NCBI GenBank assembly: GCA_031841125.1
Contig: CM063111.1
Coordinates: 55,303,535 to 55,367,534, forward strand
Direction of reading: 5' to 3'
DNA length: 64,000 nucleotides
Source: Acanthococcus lagerstroemiae
Taxonomy: Eukaryota > Arthropoda > Insecta > Hemiptera > Eriococcidae
Made by a program: the position numbers and the translations under genes
The notes under the pieces: model-generated
Told to the model about the DNA's origin: nothing
The model's input: the letters and a program-made list of their open reading frames with translations, nothing else
The model's database searches: none
In this document: one piece after another, positions 1 through 9,169 of the stretch
How the letters are laid out: each line of letters starts with the position of its first letter
Position numbering within the stretch: the stretch's first letter is position 1

Positions 1-1300
1 AAAATCCCAGACAAATTTAATATAGGCGCCGCTACATTAATCGAGTTTTTTGTTTTTTTTGGTAAATAATCTGCTTTGGCCTTCTCCAAACGCTATTTAC
101 ATTTTGCAGACTGCAGACTCATTTCACATTTCGGCTTTCTCTCAACTCGTGTTAAAAAGCTCGGTCGGGAGCGAGAAAGGGAAAAAAAGCGCCGAGTATA
201 AACTACCTTCGGCGTTTTCAATTTGGTCTATACCGACCACGGCCACAGGCTGCGAAATACTCCCGAGTACAGTTAATTCGCTCGTCGGGCTGACTTATTA
301 CCGAAAAGCGAATATCTACATCTAAAACGTAATTAAGAACATTCGCGAAATAAAGAAAAAACGATTTTTTCCCCCGTCTTCGGCCGTCCGTCTATTTTCT
401 CTTCGGTTGAGGGCGTGCGTGTGCGCGCGTGTGTGTGCCCCCGTCGCCGTCGCCATCCTGTGTAAACAAACAAAGGGATTACGATTTTACGCGGTATTAA
501 TCTTGCGGGCTCGGTTGGTAATTAACTTCGGAAAATTTTCGTTCGAAACGATTTAGAGAACGGATTCTTGTGCTCGTTTTACAAATAACGAGCAGGGTAA
601 AAAATGATGTTTTTGCCGGGGCGAAACGCCACGCCACCGCGCGTACGCCTTTTTCCGAGTCGATCTCTTGCCGTGCGGTACCCGGCCGGTGCGCGTATTC
701 GAAATGAAAATTTCGGACCGAGCCGCCCCTCTCTGAACGGGCCGGGCAAGGAGATTGGAGCGGGGCTCGCAATACTCATTAGGATAATTTATTCGACCGT
801 TCCTCAAGGCCTTTTTGCGAAACGAATTCTGGTCGGAGGCTGCTGTGCCGCCCTCTTGCTCGCTCTTGTTCCTTCTAAATAGTGTTCGATCTCTGGAACC
901 TCTGTCGGTTGTTTTTGTCCGCGTGTATATACTTCGCGGAGCCTGTGTACCTAGTCGGTGTGCTGCACCTGATGTCTTCCCCTCTTTGTGTGAGGGTACT
1001 TTCCTCGTCCGACATTGTTTACAGTAGTGTACTGGAACCGCCTAGTGATAGGTAATACTAAGTCATTGGGTTCCGATAATCTGGTATTAGGTAATACGTT
1101 CGACTTCTTTTTACGCGAGGGGCCCAGCTCCCACCAACGTCAGTCTCAAACTTCCTCGAGTGGCTCCGTGTATAGTGGAAAATACATGAAATAGAAGGAG
1201 TGTCCCTTCCGCAGCCTTGCATATCTTCGAGTAGGTTTAGCGCAGGGCAGGGAAGGCAGCTCTCACTTTTAAATTACATAAATGTTTGCAAATAGCTTAT
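1..1300. other. No gene recognised; GC-rich unique-looking DNA
   Basis: Several short open frames overlap on both strands, as expected in GC-rich sequence, but none has a recognisable domain or a consistent start. A mixed GT/GC-rich patch lies near 410-450. The composition resembles the other unique, CpG-rich blocks of the window (9.7-11.5 kb, 34.6-36.4 kb, 46.4-47.7 kb) more than the repeat islands, so it may be regulatory or UTR sequence of a gene outside the window. That is inference. Confidence 0.4.
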
Positions 1301-1308
1301 TTACTATT

Positions 1309-1420
1309 CAGGGTGACCAGTTTTTGGAAAACTGGGAAAAGTTAGGGAGTGTGAGCGCACCTGGAGAGTCGGGGAATTTCACCGAGGTCAGGGAATTTTC
1401 TGAGACTCGCCGCATTGGGG
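1309..1420 (+). mobile_element. Partial CAGGGTG-ended non-autonomous element
   Basis: It starts with CAGGGTGACCAG and continues with the GGAAAACTGGGAAAAG and GTCAGGGAATTTT phrases shared with the copies at 7717, 11911 and 39164. A matching right end (CACCCTG) was not found, so this is a left-end fragment. Non-coding. Confidence 0.55.
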
Positions 1421-1674
1421 AAAAACCAAATACACATCGATTGATAGCTGAGTTACAAACCATATTAACGAGAACGAAATCAGTCGTGTTGTTCATACTT
1501 TCATTCCTTTCCAATTGAATCTGCATTACAGTAGACTCTCGATAATCCGATTCCTGATTATTTGACTCACTGTTGAAAAGTCGCTCACTGCCCAAAGACG
1601 CCGTTATGTATGTATTACGGTGGTATACAAATAACTGACGTCTCGAGAAAGCTGATATGTGTACAGTCTATACT

Positions 1675-1889
1675 TTTTTTCTAATTTTCCTCTCAACCCG
1701 AGCCCTGGAATCCGCCCTCTCGAGCATTACTTCAGAGACGTCATGGAGGCTATTAGGGCTGTCTCTACCCTCTTCCCTTCTGGCCGAAAAACCTACCTAG
1801 GTCGAAATTTGGCGAGTTGCTACATGGGCTCGAACCCGGAACCTCCGGATTCCGAGACCAACGCGCTATCCACTCGGCCAACCAGACCC
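1675..1889 (-). mobile_element. tRNA-derived SINE, copy 1
   Basis: On the minus strand the element has a tRNA-like head with a box A-like TGGCCGAGTGGATAG and a box B-like GGTTCGAGCCC. A body follows with CGACCTAGGT, GAGGGTAGAGACAGCC and GCTCGAGAGGGCGGATTCC, and then the tail GGTTGAGAGGAAAATTAG. The same head, body and tail order recurs at seven other places in the window, which defines a family of about 215-230 bp. It has no poly(A) tail; it ends in an AAAATTAGAAAAG-like tail. RNA polymerase III transcription is inferred from the boxes. Confidence 0.85.
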
Positions 1890-2160
1890 TCGTACAGTCT
1901 ATACTCAGAAGCCACGAAAGAGAGGGATGCCAAGGAATCGCGTTCCAAAACCATGAAGCGCAAAGATTCAGAAACAGTAAAGGGGCTCCAGAACAAGTGT
2001 CTTAGCCCTCTTCCCTTCTGGCCGAAAAACCTGCCTAGGTCGAAATTTGGCGAGTTGCTACGTAGGCTCGAACCCGGAACCTCCGGATTCCGAGATCAAC
2101 GCGCTATCTACTCGGCCAACCAGACTTCCGTGCAGTCTATACTCAAGCCATGAAAAAGAA
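1766..2160. repeat. Tandem duplication of about 235 bp including a SINE head and its flank
   Basis: The segment starting at 1766 (CCCTCTTCCCTTCTGGCCG) runs through the SINE head and into flank reading GTCTATACTCA and GGATGCCAAGGAATCG. It recurs from 2003. In the second unit the flank is interrupted at about 2160-3312 by a Merlin transposon and resumes at 3313 with GGGATGCCAAGGAATCG. Sharing of non-SINE flank shows a local duplication rather than two SINE insertions. Confidence 0.6.
2000..2129 (-). mobile_element. tRNA-derived SINE, copy 2 (3'-truncated, within tandem duplication)
   Basis: Only the tRNA head and first half of the body are present. It matches 1761-1889 closely, including GAACCCGGAACCTCCGG on the plus strand. 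It lacks the tail half because the duplication break falls in the body. Confidence 0.8.
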
Positions 2161-2167
2161 AAAAGAG

Positions 2168-2272
2168 TGTCATTCTAATATGCGCTCTACCCGTGTTATG
2201 TGATCTAGGTATGTATGTGTGCGTTCTATCAATATAATATTTCTTTTCTAGTATGCGCTCTACCGTTGTCAG
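2168..2272 (+). repeat. Left terminal repeat of the Merlin-like element with subterminal repeats
   Basis: The motif TTCTARTATGCGCTCTACC occurs twice, at about 2170-2191 and 2246-2267. Both copies recur in inverted form at the right end (3208-3312). Confidence 0.65.
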
Positions 2273-2408
2273 CCTGTTAGCGTTACCCAGGAGACACCAC
2301 GAGGAGGTCGGCGTACACGTCTCCCAAAAATCCACCACGAGTAGGGTTTTGTCCAAATTCACCAAATTAGCCGAAGAAATGTTCCGTATCCTGAATGTTA
2401 TCCTGAAT

Positions 2409-3017
2409 TTATGTATACGTTGTCCGAATGTCTTCAAGGAATGCAATGAAGAGGTCTTCCGAATCTTCAGCCACATCTGCCAACAGTATTGGGCTACGTG
2501 AGACTGCAGCATGTGAAGGGGAAAACCTCTCTTCTTCATTATCGATGTTTTCGCATCCAACCACGACTTTTTCAACAGCTTGTATGTGGGCATCAGTGTC
2601 TGGGTCGACGTAATTTTCTTGGTGATTGACCGTGGAATGGTCGAACCCTTTTGCTGTCAAACAACGATACGCAGGCCATTCGTTAGTGTGGATGATGGAT
2701 TCAGCCGCACATTCCCGCTCGATTATAGGAACAAGTGTTGCAATGTCACGTCGTAAAACAACAAAATAACGGCAGTCATTTCTTTGTCGGAAACCAAATA
2801 CCCATGGTCCATCGACTCTGGCTCCGTGGTTTCGACGATTTTGCTCTTCTACATCGTCATCTTCGCTGTCTGTTGGCACATCACCGGCTAGAATCCGGCC
2901 TCTATTGTATTTCCGGCGTCCCGCAAACCGAGCTTCGTCAATCTGAATTGGGTTGTCTTTTGTACCAATCATTTTCCTTTCCTTTGAAATGACTGCAGTG
3001 CAAACCTCGCGGCACAT
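2409..3017 (-). pseudogene. Merlin (IS1016/ISXO2-like) transposase, frameshifted
   Basis: The 202-codon frame shows the family pattern: a first catalytic Asp in IQIDEARF followed by RRKYNRGR, then WVFGFRQRN, LVPIIERECA, HTNEWPAYR and the STVNHQENYVDPDTDAHIQ block. Family members normally have Asp in the HSDxW position; here it is Asn (HTNEW), so the second catalytic residue is lost. After about residue 150 the frame is wrong. The expected tail (W..AK...KKRG...MLQSHVAQYCWQMW) continues in a neighbouring minus frame at about 2570-2430, so there is one frameshift. The N-terminus may be missing, because a SINE fragment starts 10 bp upstream. It cannot be active. Confidence 0.8.
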
Positions 3018-3025
3018 GTTAGAGC

Positions 3026-3141
3026 AGAGAAAAGGGCTAAGACAGCCCTAACAGCCTCTTCGATGCCTCTAAGTACTCTAAGGTAATGCTCGAAAGGGCG
3101 ATTCCGGGGCTTGGATTGAGAGTAAAATTAGAAAAAAGGAT
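3026..3141 (+). mobile_element. tRNA-derived SINE, copy 3 (3' half)
   Basis: It starts at GAAAAGGGCTAAGACAGCCC and ends GAGAGTAAAATTAGAAAAAAGG. The tRNA head is missing. It lies inside the Merlin element, between the transposase start and the right terminal repeat, so it is younger than that element. Confidence 0.8.
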
Positions 3142-3207
3142 TCTCAAGTTATGATATGGATGAAAAGATTTCCCAACCTACTTCCTGTGCAGGCGGGTAC
3201 GCTAGTA

Positions 3208-3312
3208 GAGTGCATTACTGCGGTAGAGCGCGTACTAGAAAAGAAATATGTTGGTGGAGCGCTTACTGCGACAGTTTTTATGTCGGTAAAGCACATATTA
3301 GAATGACCCTGA
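3208..3312 (+). repeat. Right terminal repeat of the Merlin-like element
   Basis: It contains four imperfect tandem units of the form GTAGAGCGCGTACTAGAA (about 3208, 3221, 3254 and 3284). The second and fourth are inverted matches to the left-end motifs at 2246 and 2170. Confidence 0.6.
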
Positions 3313-3399
3313 GAAAAGAGCGGGATGCCAAGGAATCGAATGAGAGGTTCACGAGGCAGAAAAGTAGGTGCGAGTATTGAAAGAAAAGTCGAAATGTCC

Positions 3400-3530
3400 T
3401 CATTGCTTACTGCAAGAACGCGGGCTGTGATACCTACTATTACAGAAGACATTAGCGCGACGACATTTGCATCGCATATTTTTACATCTCGTAGCACTGG
3501 TGCAATCGCAACGTATCAAAATACATGAAA
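3400..3530 (-). pseudogene. Cysteine-rich fragment, possibly transposon-derived
   Basis: The minus frame reads RCDCTSATRCKNMRCKCRR and then VFCNSRYHSPRSCSK. The spacing resembles the CxC-rich tail found at the C-terminus of some insect transposon-derived integrase proteins (KRBA2-like), in which the end reads CH..R.C.N. Only about 40 codons are present, between two repeats. The assignment is by pattern only and is weak. Confidence 0.3.
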
Positions 3531-3642
3531 ATTTAGTACTATTTGGCTCCAATTTCGGTTTGAAGTTCTTCGAATTGATGACTCCAGTGGTGAGGGTGCT
3601 GACAAAGTGTTTCAATTTTTGATATGAGATATCTCTTTTCAT

Positions 3643-3757
3643 TTGCTCTCACCTGAGCCCTGAAACCGCCCCTTCGAGCATTACCTCAAGGACATCGGGG
3701 AGCCTTTTTAGAGCTGCCTTAGCCCTCTTCTCTTCTTGCCGGGAATCAGCCTAGGTC
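3643..3757 (-). mobile_element. tRNA-derived SINE, copy 4 (3' half)
   Basis: On the plus strand it reads TTTGCTCTCACCTGAGCCC, then CTTCGAGCATTACCTCAAGG, then TAGCCCTCTTCTCTTCTTGCC. These are the reverse complement of the SINE tail and body. The head is lost after CAGCCTAGGTC. Confidence 0.75.
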
Positions 3758-4052
3758 TGGAGGGAGTCCAATAATGTTTGCTTTTTTTTTCCGATACTGG
3801 AATTCAGTTAGTTCTTGGTTTTTACTCGCTCAAGGTGTCACTTCTTCTTCTTCATGACGCCGTCTCCGACCGAAGTTTGGCGATCATCATGGCTATTACA
3901 ACCTTATTCGCAGCGTTACGGAACAAGTCTGTCGGGGAACATTTGAACCATCTTCTCAAATCCGCCTCCCATGACAGTTTTCTCCTTCCTACGCTTCTTT
4001 TGCTCTTTATTCCTCCTCGCAGTATATTCTGGAAAACCGTATACTTTTCGTT

Positions 4053-5033
4053 TCAATGGACGTGTCCGTGATATTGCAGTTTGCGGGCTTTGATGATGTT
4101 TAATAGTTCTCGTTCTTTGGACATACGTCTCAATACTTCCTCATTGGTGACTTTATCTTTCCAGGATATCTTTAAGAGACGACGATAGATGTACATTTCT
4201 GCCGCCTCAATGCGTTTCTCCAATTCGCGTGACAGCACCCAGCTTTCCATGCCATACAGCAGCACGGGCATGACGTAACACCAGACCAGTCTCACTCGCA
4301 GGCTCCAGTCCAGGTCTTTCATCGTGAGAATATTTTTCATTTTCATGAACGTGGTCTTTGCTTTTCCAATTCTTGTCTTGATCTCTAAGGATTGATCTGT
4401 TTCTTCTTGGAACCATGTACCTAAGTACAGGAATTTGTCTACTCTCTCAATTTCTTCGTTGTTTACCCGAATGAGGTCGTTCTCGATCATTTGCGCATCC
4501 TTCTTTTTATGTATGATCATCCATTTGGTCTTTGTTGCGTTGATTTCCAATCCATACGCGTGACTGACATCTGCCACTCGCAGTAGCATATTTTGTAGTC
4601 CACCCAAGCTGTCTGAGATCAGCACTGTGTCGTCTGCGTAGCGAATAGTTGAGATATGCTTATCACCTATCTCCACTCCGTCCTCACTTGTGAGGGCTTC
4701 GTTGAAGATGGTTTCCGAGTATACGTTGAAGAGTGCTGGGGATAGAACGCACCCCTGCCTCACTCCTTTCTTTATTTCTATCTCCTTTGTTGTTTCTCCT
4801 TCGCACCTGACTACAGCTTTCTGATTCCAGCATAGATGTGCGATGATTCTTCTTTCTTTATCGGGTATGCCGATTTTCTTCAGGATTTCCATCAGCTTTT
4901 CGTGCCGTACGCAGTCGAACGCCTTCTTGTAGTCAATAAAACATAGGTACAGCTTCTTGTTGACGTCTCTGCATCTCTGCGCCATCACGTTTACTGCGCA
5001 GATTGCTTCTCGGGTACCGAAGCCATTTTTCAA
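4053..5033 (-). pseudogene. LINE reverse transcriptase, palm and thumb segment
   Basis: A 326-codon open stretch from the FGTREAICAVNV region through the palm motifs FIDYKKAFD and YADDTVLI to the thumb. The catalytic residues are intact, but the frame is cut off from the N-terminal segment by an insertion near 5115-5155 and from the C-terminal tail by a frameshift near 4060. It reverse-transcribed its own RNA in the living ancestor; this copy is dead. Confidence 0.85.
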
Positions 5034-5107
5034 CCCAAACTGTTGACCACCCGAGTTTTCTTCGCATTTCTTGTAGATTCTTAGGTGTATAATTTTCAGA
5101 AATGTCT

Positions 5108-5716
5108 TCAGGATGTGAGTGAATCTGAATTAATTTCTGGATTTAATATTGAATTTGGATCTATCAGACTAATGGTTCTGTAGTCGTTACAGTCGCTCGA
5201 GTTGGGCTTTTTCGGAAGTGTTACAAAGGTAGATTTGAGCCAGTCGAGCGGTAAGACTCCTGTGTCGTATATTTTGTTGAAGAATTTGGTCAAAGATCCT
5301 AGCGTGTCTTCGTCGTTCATAAACGTTTTGAGAACTTCTCCGTAAAGTTCGTCTGGACCAATCGCTTTTCCGTTCTTCAGATTCTGGATTGCTTGAACTA
5401 CTTCTTTCATATCTATTTTCTCTCCGCTGACTACCGGCTCTTGTTCAGGTATTTCGGATCTGTCATCTTCGAATAACTTCTCGACGTACTCTTTCCATCT
5501 GGCCAACTTTTCTCTGGTATCGAGTAGGATGTTCCCTGCACTGTCTTTGAGCGCTCCCGGCGCTTGTGATCTTCGGCTACCGGTCATTTCTTTAATCATT
5601 TTATGCATGTTAAAGGTGTCGTGACGTTCCTGCATTTTCTCGATACTAGAGCAATTGAATCTCCATTTTTGGTTTATTTTCGAGATGGTTGTCGATTTAG
5701 AGGTATTGCCGAATTG
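5108..5716 (-). pseudogene. LINE reverse transcriptase, N-terminal segment
   Basis: The frame opens after a stop near 5716 and runs through KMQERHDTFNMHKMIKEM, RWKEYVEKLFEDD, KNGKAIGPDELYG, GVLPLDWLKSTFVTLPKKP and CNDYRTISLI. There the normal continuation (SH-LKTFLKIIH) is replaced by about 40 nt of AT-rich inserted sequence (about 5115-5155) that shifts the frame and ends it at 5108. The open frame without Met upstream suggests 5' truncation. Confidence 0.75.
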
Positions 5717-6683
5717 GGTTTAGTCATTTTCAATGACTCGCCTTTTGTGAGTCATTTTATAAATTGACGGTTTTCACTCTGTGTATCCGACAATTAACAT
5801 AATGCTTCGGCATTTCATTGAATGGCGGATTTCACGATTTGCCGCTAACATATACACAAGTTGCTATCTCATTCTTGTGTGATGTTGAATCTTCCTAGAA
5901 ACCCATAAAATCAAACATAATTTTCTTGTGGTTCTTTGAGAAGATGACAAAATGCTGGGTCAGTGATTCTCTATTCTGTTAAAATGAAGGAAAGTACTCG
6001 ATTTTATTTTCATTTGACGACATACTCTTTTGTCTTGCTTAGCTGAAAATAACTCTTTTGCCTTGGAAGTATATCATAGATATTCTTTTTCTTCTGAAAT
6101 CACTAAAGAAAAGCTTTTTTGGTGGGGATTGTTACGCACACGTAGCTGGCGAACCCCTAATTTTAGAGAGAAACCCGGCTCGTAGCGCGACCGTGTCGCT
6201 GGCAACTAGTCTCTCGGAGGGTTGTGTTTTGCACCCCCACCCCCAGAACCCTCCAGATTACGTCACGACTGGTGAAAGCGGCCACGGTCAGGCTACATAA
6301 ACTCGAACGGCGGCTGTTCGAGAAGCACTTCTTTTCGTTGAGACGAGGCTCCTACACAGTCTGATTTGGTATACTCCGCTGAGTGCTGCATCCAGGTGTC
6401 TGCTGCACCGTTAAGGATATCCAAACCGAGAACCTTCGATACGCTCCCGTCGCAGCATATCTAGGTGTCTGGTGCTCTGGGCACGAACAGAAGAGAGGTA
6501 GCACATTCTGCTTCGATATACTCTGCTGCGTGCTGCATCCAGTCTCTCGTGTCCGTCACGGATATTCGAACTGCTGGGAATCTCCTATACTCTCCATTCT
6601 ACTCTCCCTTCGCAGCATCCAGGTGTTTGGTACTCCGGAATGGAACCGTTGCGACGCTTACGATCTCTGACCTAACGAGGGAA
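5717..6683. other. No gene recognised; GC-rich promoter-like block and imperfect repeats
   Basis: 5717-6110 is AT-rich with nothing recognised. 6120-6340 is abruptly GC-rich and includes CTACATAAACTCG followed by CACTTCTTTTCGTTGAGACG, resembling a TATA-like element and initiator area. 6365-6640 contains three imperfect repeats of about 100 bp built on ATACTCYGCTGMGTGCTGCATCCAG and GGTGTCTGGTGCTC. This may be the 5' UTR/promoter repeats of a retroelement, but no coding part follows. Confidence 0.35.
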
Positions 6684-6851
6684 GTTCTAAGCTTCATTTT
6701 GTCCTATTTGTTTCAATGAAGAGCTTCTTTTTTTCAAATACCAAAATTTTTTCCACGAGTTGGCTATTCTTATGGCCAATTGTAAACTTTTTATCGTTTG
6801 CCCTAAATATTTAATTTCCTCCACCCGCTCAATTGTTTTTCCACTTATAGT
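6684..6851 (-). pseudogene. LINE reverse transcriptase thumb fragment
   Basis: The minus frame reads VTISGKTIERVEEIKYLGQT followed by LAIRIANSWKKFWYLKK, then a stop near 6684. IERVEEIKYLGQ is the conserved ..V..fkYLGq motif after the palm of RTE/CR1-type LINE reverse transcriptases. About 55 codons are open. It is unrelated in phase to the larger LINE at 3840-5716. Confidence 0.6.
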
Positions 6852-7137
6852 CACCGGATCCCCCCATTTGTTCGCGTTCTAAAAAATAGTAATAATCGAA
6901 TGAATAAGAAAGCCATTTACCATTGCATTGTTATCTACATTTTCGAAAAATTTTCCACTCTGGAAAATTTGCCGCTCGAAGCTACGACTTCGTTGGCTTA
7001 TACGAAAATGTGGCGCTGCTTTCACCCCAAATTTAACAGACGCTATTAACCTCTGATTTGACTTCTCTATCCTTACACTCATGAGAACGATTTTTCATGG
7101 TTAGACCAATTTTTTCGACCGAATTTGATATTTTGGA

Positions 7138-7290
7138 AGCTTCAAAGCAAAATTGCAGGTTTCCTTATGGGGAATCCTATTGATGCGATACATGAAAGGT
7201 AGTTTTCGAGGCCAGGGTTGCGGTGTCGGAGGAGCCAATTTGGCGTGCGTTCATCGCCGTAAGCTCCACCAAACATGAGAAATCCTATGT
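7138..7290. repeat. Dispersed repeat, copy A
   Basis: TGATGCGATAC, then a GGTTGCGGTGTC block and TTGGCGTGCGTTCATCGCC with AGCTCCACCA, match 9170-9310 in the same order and orientation, by eye at roughly three quarters of positions. The family is unknown; a SINE follows directly. Confidence 0.5.
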
Positions 7291-7304
7291 TTAAACTTAA
7301 CCTG

Positions 7305-7521
7305 AGTCTGGTTGGCTGAGTGGGTAGCGCACCTGTCTCGGAATCCGGAGGTCCCGGGTTCGAACCCACGTATCAACTCGCTACATTTCGACCTAGGCCG
7401 ATTTTTCGGCAAGAAGAAAAGAGGGCTAATGAAAGCCCTAACAGCTTCCCGGACGTCTCTGAAGTAATGCTCGAAAGGGCGGATCCCGGGGCTCGGGTTG
7501 AGAGTACAATTAGAAAAGAGG
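7305..7521 (+). mobile_element. tRNA-derived SINE, copy 5 (full length)
   Basis: Box A-like TGGCTGAGTGGGTAGCG is at 7313-7329 and box B-like GGTTCGAACCC at about 7357-7367. The body has CTCGCTACATTTCGACCTAGG, GAGGGCTAATGAAAGCCC and GTAATGCTCGAAAGGGCGG. The tail is GAGAGTACAATTAGAAAAGAG. This is the best full-length copy for a consensus. Confidence 0.9.
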
Positions 7522-7716
7522 CGGGACCCCTCAAAATTGTTTGATTTCAAAAAAAATTTTCGCTGGTGGGTTTTTAGACCAAAAAGAACAAGTTTTACCG
7601 GCTGGAAGCAAAATAGTTTGAAAATCGCCGAATTTTGCATCACTAACGTAGGTATGATTTCCCGAAGATTGCTTCCTGTCTCGGCAACCTGGCGCGGAAT
7701 CCAGCGCAGCTGCAGT

Positions 7717-8076
7717 CAGGGTAATCAGTTTTGGAAAAGTCGGGGACTTTTGAAATTCGGGAAAAGTTCTAGAATTTTAGGAAATATTTTTGGAAAAAGC
7801 ATAATGCACATGAGAGCTTCCAAAAGTGTACTTTCATGTGTTGTCCTATGAAGTAGTTGAAGCCGAAATAAAGCAAATTAATTAAGTTTTTTTGATCCTT
7901 ACATCTTAGTTTTGTTTTTATGTTTTTATGCTTGTTATAAGAATTTAAATATCGCGCACATATTTTAGCATGCTCTGTAACTTCATTTAGCGACCTTTTG
8001 GACTGCTCTGAAACGTGTCTGGGAAAAATTATGAGAATGTCAGGGAATTTCATCTTAGAAAAAACTGAGCACCCTG
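7717..8076. mobile_element. CAGGGTG-ended non-autonomous DNA element, 360 bp
   Basis: Terminal inverted repeats: CAGGGTAATCAGTTTT on the left and AAAACTGAGCACCCTG on the right. It holds the family phrases GGAAAAGTCGGGGACTTTT and GTCAGGGAATTTC. Flanks GCAGT (left) and GCATT (right) suggest a decayed 5-bp TSD, as in the copy at 11911. No protein is encoded. Confidence 0.65.
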
Positions 8077-8313
8077 GCATTGCTGCTGGTTGACCACCCA
8101 GCCAGACTGTCCATCCTAGTTGGGCCGAGCATCCGCTAGCAGCGCTGCAATCGGCAAAATTGAAACCGGGATTAGGACGATTTTCCTATTTGAATGTTAA
8201 CTATAAGTTATCTCAAAATAAGTCGAGAACGAAGCCATTTTTAGCGGATAAATTAAGATGACAAAATTTGTAGAGTGTGAAATTTCATATAAGTTTACCT
8301 TCTCTCATAAAAA

Positions 8314-8960
8314 TTGATTCCGATCGATTTAAGGAAAGCTTCCGCCCACTACCCATGCCGGCCGACCGAACTCACGGCCGGCGAACTAGCGGAGGTACGC
8401 AATGCGAAGAAGCGAGCGAAGACGGAACGGGAAGTACTTCGGGTCAAGCGAGTCATCCAGCAGGATACGTTTCGGAGGTGGAAGGACGCGCTCGCCCAGT
8501 CGACCAAGAGCGAGTGGACCCGAGCGCTGATACGCGACCTCGATGGATGGACAGGAAGATCTCACGGAGAGCTGAACTTTCACCTGACCCGAGTCCGGAG
8601 CGGCTACTGGTGCTTCGGCACGTACCTACACCGAATGGCGAAAGCGCCGAGCCCCGTGTGTACGCACTGTGATCGAGGGGTGGAGGACACACCTTGGTAC
8701 ACCTTGTTCGAGTGTGAGGCCCGGGAGCAGGAGAGGCGCGGGACGGCAACAGCGATCGACGCCGAACACCCTGGTTCCGGAAATGATGAAGAGCCGAAGC
8801 GGATGGTACCGGATGCCGGCCTTTGTCTCGGCCATCATGGAGAGGAAGATGTAGACGGAGTGGTCGAGGCAGAGGGCCGACGAACCAACCTCGGCCCACA
8901 CTATCGAACAGGACAACTCTGTACCATCCTAGAAGAGCTACTGCAGCTGCTGTGCCCCCC
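8314..8960 (+). pseudogene. R1-like LINE, C-terminal part of ORF2
   Basis: The plus frame shows the C-terminus of an R1-type (R1/TRAS/Waldo group) retrotransposon ORF2. It has RRWKDALAQSTKSEWTRALI, then DLDGWTGRSHGELNFHLTR, then SGYWCFGTYLHRM. The cysteine motif follows: CTHCDRGVEDTPWYTLFEC, where the family usually has His instead of Trp-Tyr. The reverse transcriptase is absent. The frame runs on to 9027 without further recognisable motifs. High GC and an AT-rich surrounding fit an inserted 3' end. It is a truncated, inactive copy. Confidence 0.8.
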
Positions 8961-9169
8961 CCCTGGCAGAGCTCCCCCGCCGCCATCACCTGTCTGCGTC
9001 GCCACACGTACCAAGACGAGGAGGTGATGGGTGAGTAAAGAGGAAGCCCGTCCGGCCGTGGGGGACCTGAATTCCAGGCTAGTGCTCGGGGAGCGCGAAC
9101 CTCGATCAGTCGGGAATTCCATGGTGACCCTTGCAGGACGCGCGCACCGGAAGTGGCACGGTGAAATGG

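Larger units (their letters stand above)
2168..3312 (-). mobile_element. Decayed Merlin-type DNA transposon
   Basis: This is a DNA transposon of about 1.15 kb with a broken ISXO2/IS1016-type DDE transposase on the minus strand. Both ends carry inverted copies of an 18-20-bp motif: TCATTCTAATATGCGCTCTACC near 2168 and, inverted, GGTAAAGCACATATTAGAATGA near 3285. The flanks fit together as the interrupted tandem duplication: GTCTATACTCAAGCC on the left and GGGATGCCAAGGAATCG on the right match the uninterrupted copy at about 1900-1945. An A-rich 8-bp sequence (AAAAAGAG left, GAAAAGAG right) is a plausible TSD, consistent with the 8-9 bp of Merlin. A SINE fragment (3026-3141) later inserted inside. 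Confidence 0.7.
3840..5716 (-). mobile_element. 5'-truncated RTE-like LINE, about 1.9 kb
   Basis: The minus strand carries the reverse transcriptase and C-terminal region of a non-LTR retrotransposon in three frame segments. The order is a linker with TISKINQKWRF, the KNGKAIGPDELYGE fingers, TFVTLPKKP, the FIDYKKAFDCVRH palm, GVRQGCVLSPALFN, YADDTVLI at about 4628-4643, and a thumb ending in KARKLQYHGHV. After a frameshift near 4060 it continues with GRRKLSWEADLRRW and VIAMMIAKLRS, a hallmark C-terminus of this LINE group. The 3' end is a short GAA repeat near 3845-3855. The endonuclease part is absent. Confidence 0.85.

Noticed and set aside
1659..2153. 164-codon plus frame as a gene
   Set aside because: It is the antisense translation of two SINE copies; the repeated peptide EPGTSGFRDQRAI comes from the duplicated SINE head.
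7305..7380. Possible tRNA gene (boxes A and B, tRNA-like)
   Set aside because: The same sequence recurs eight times with a fixed non-tRNA body and tail; it is a SINE head.
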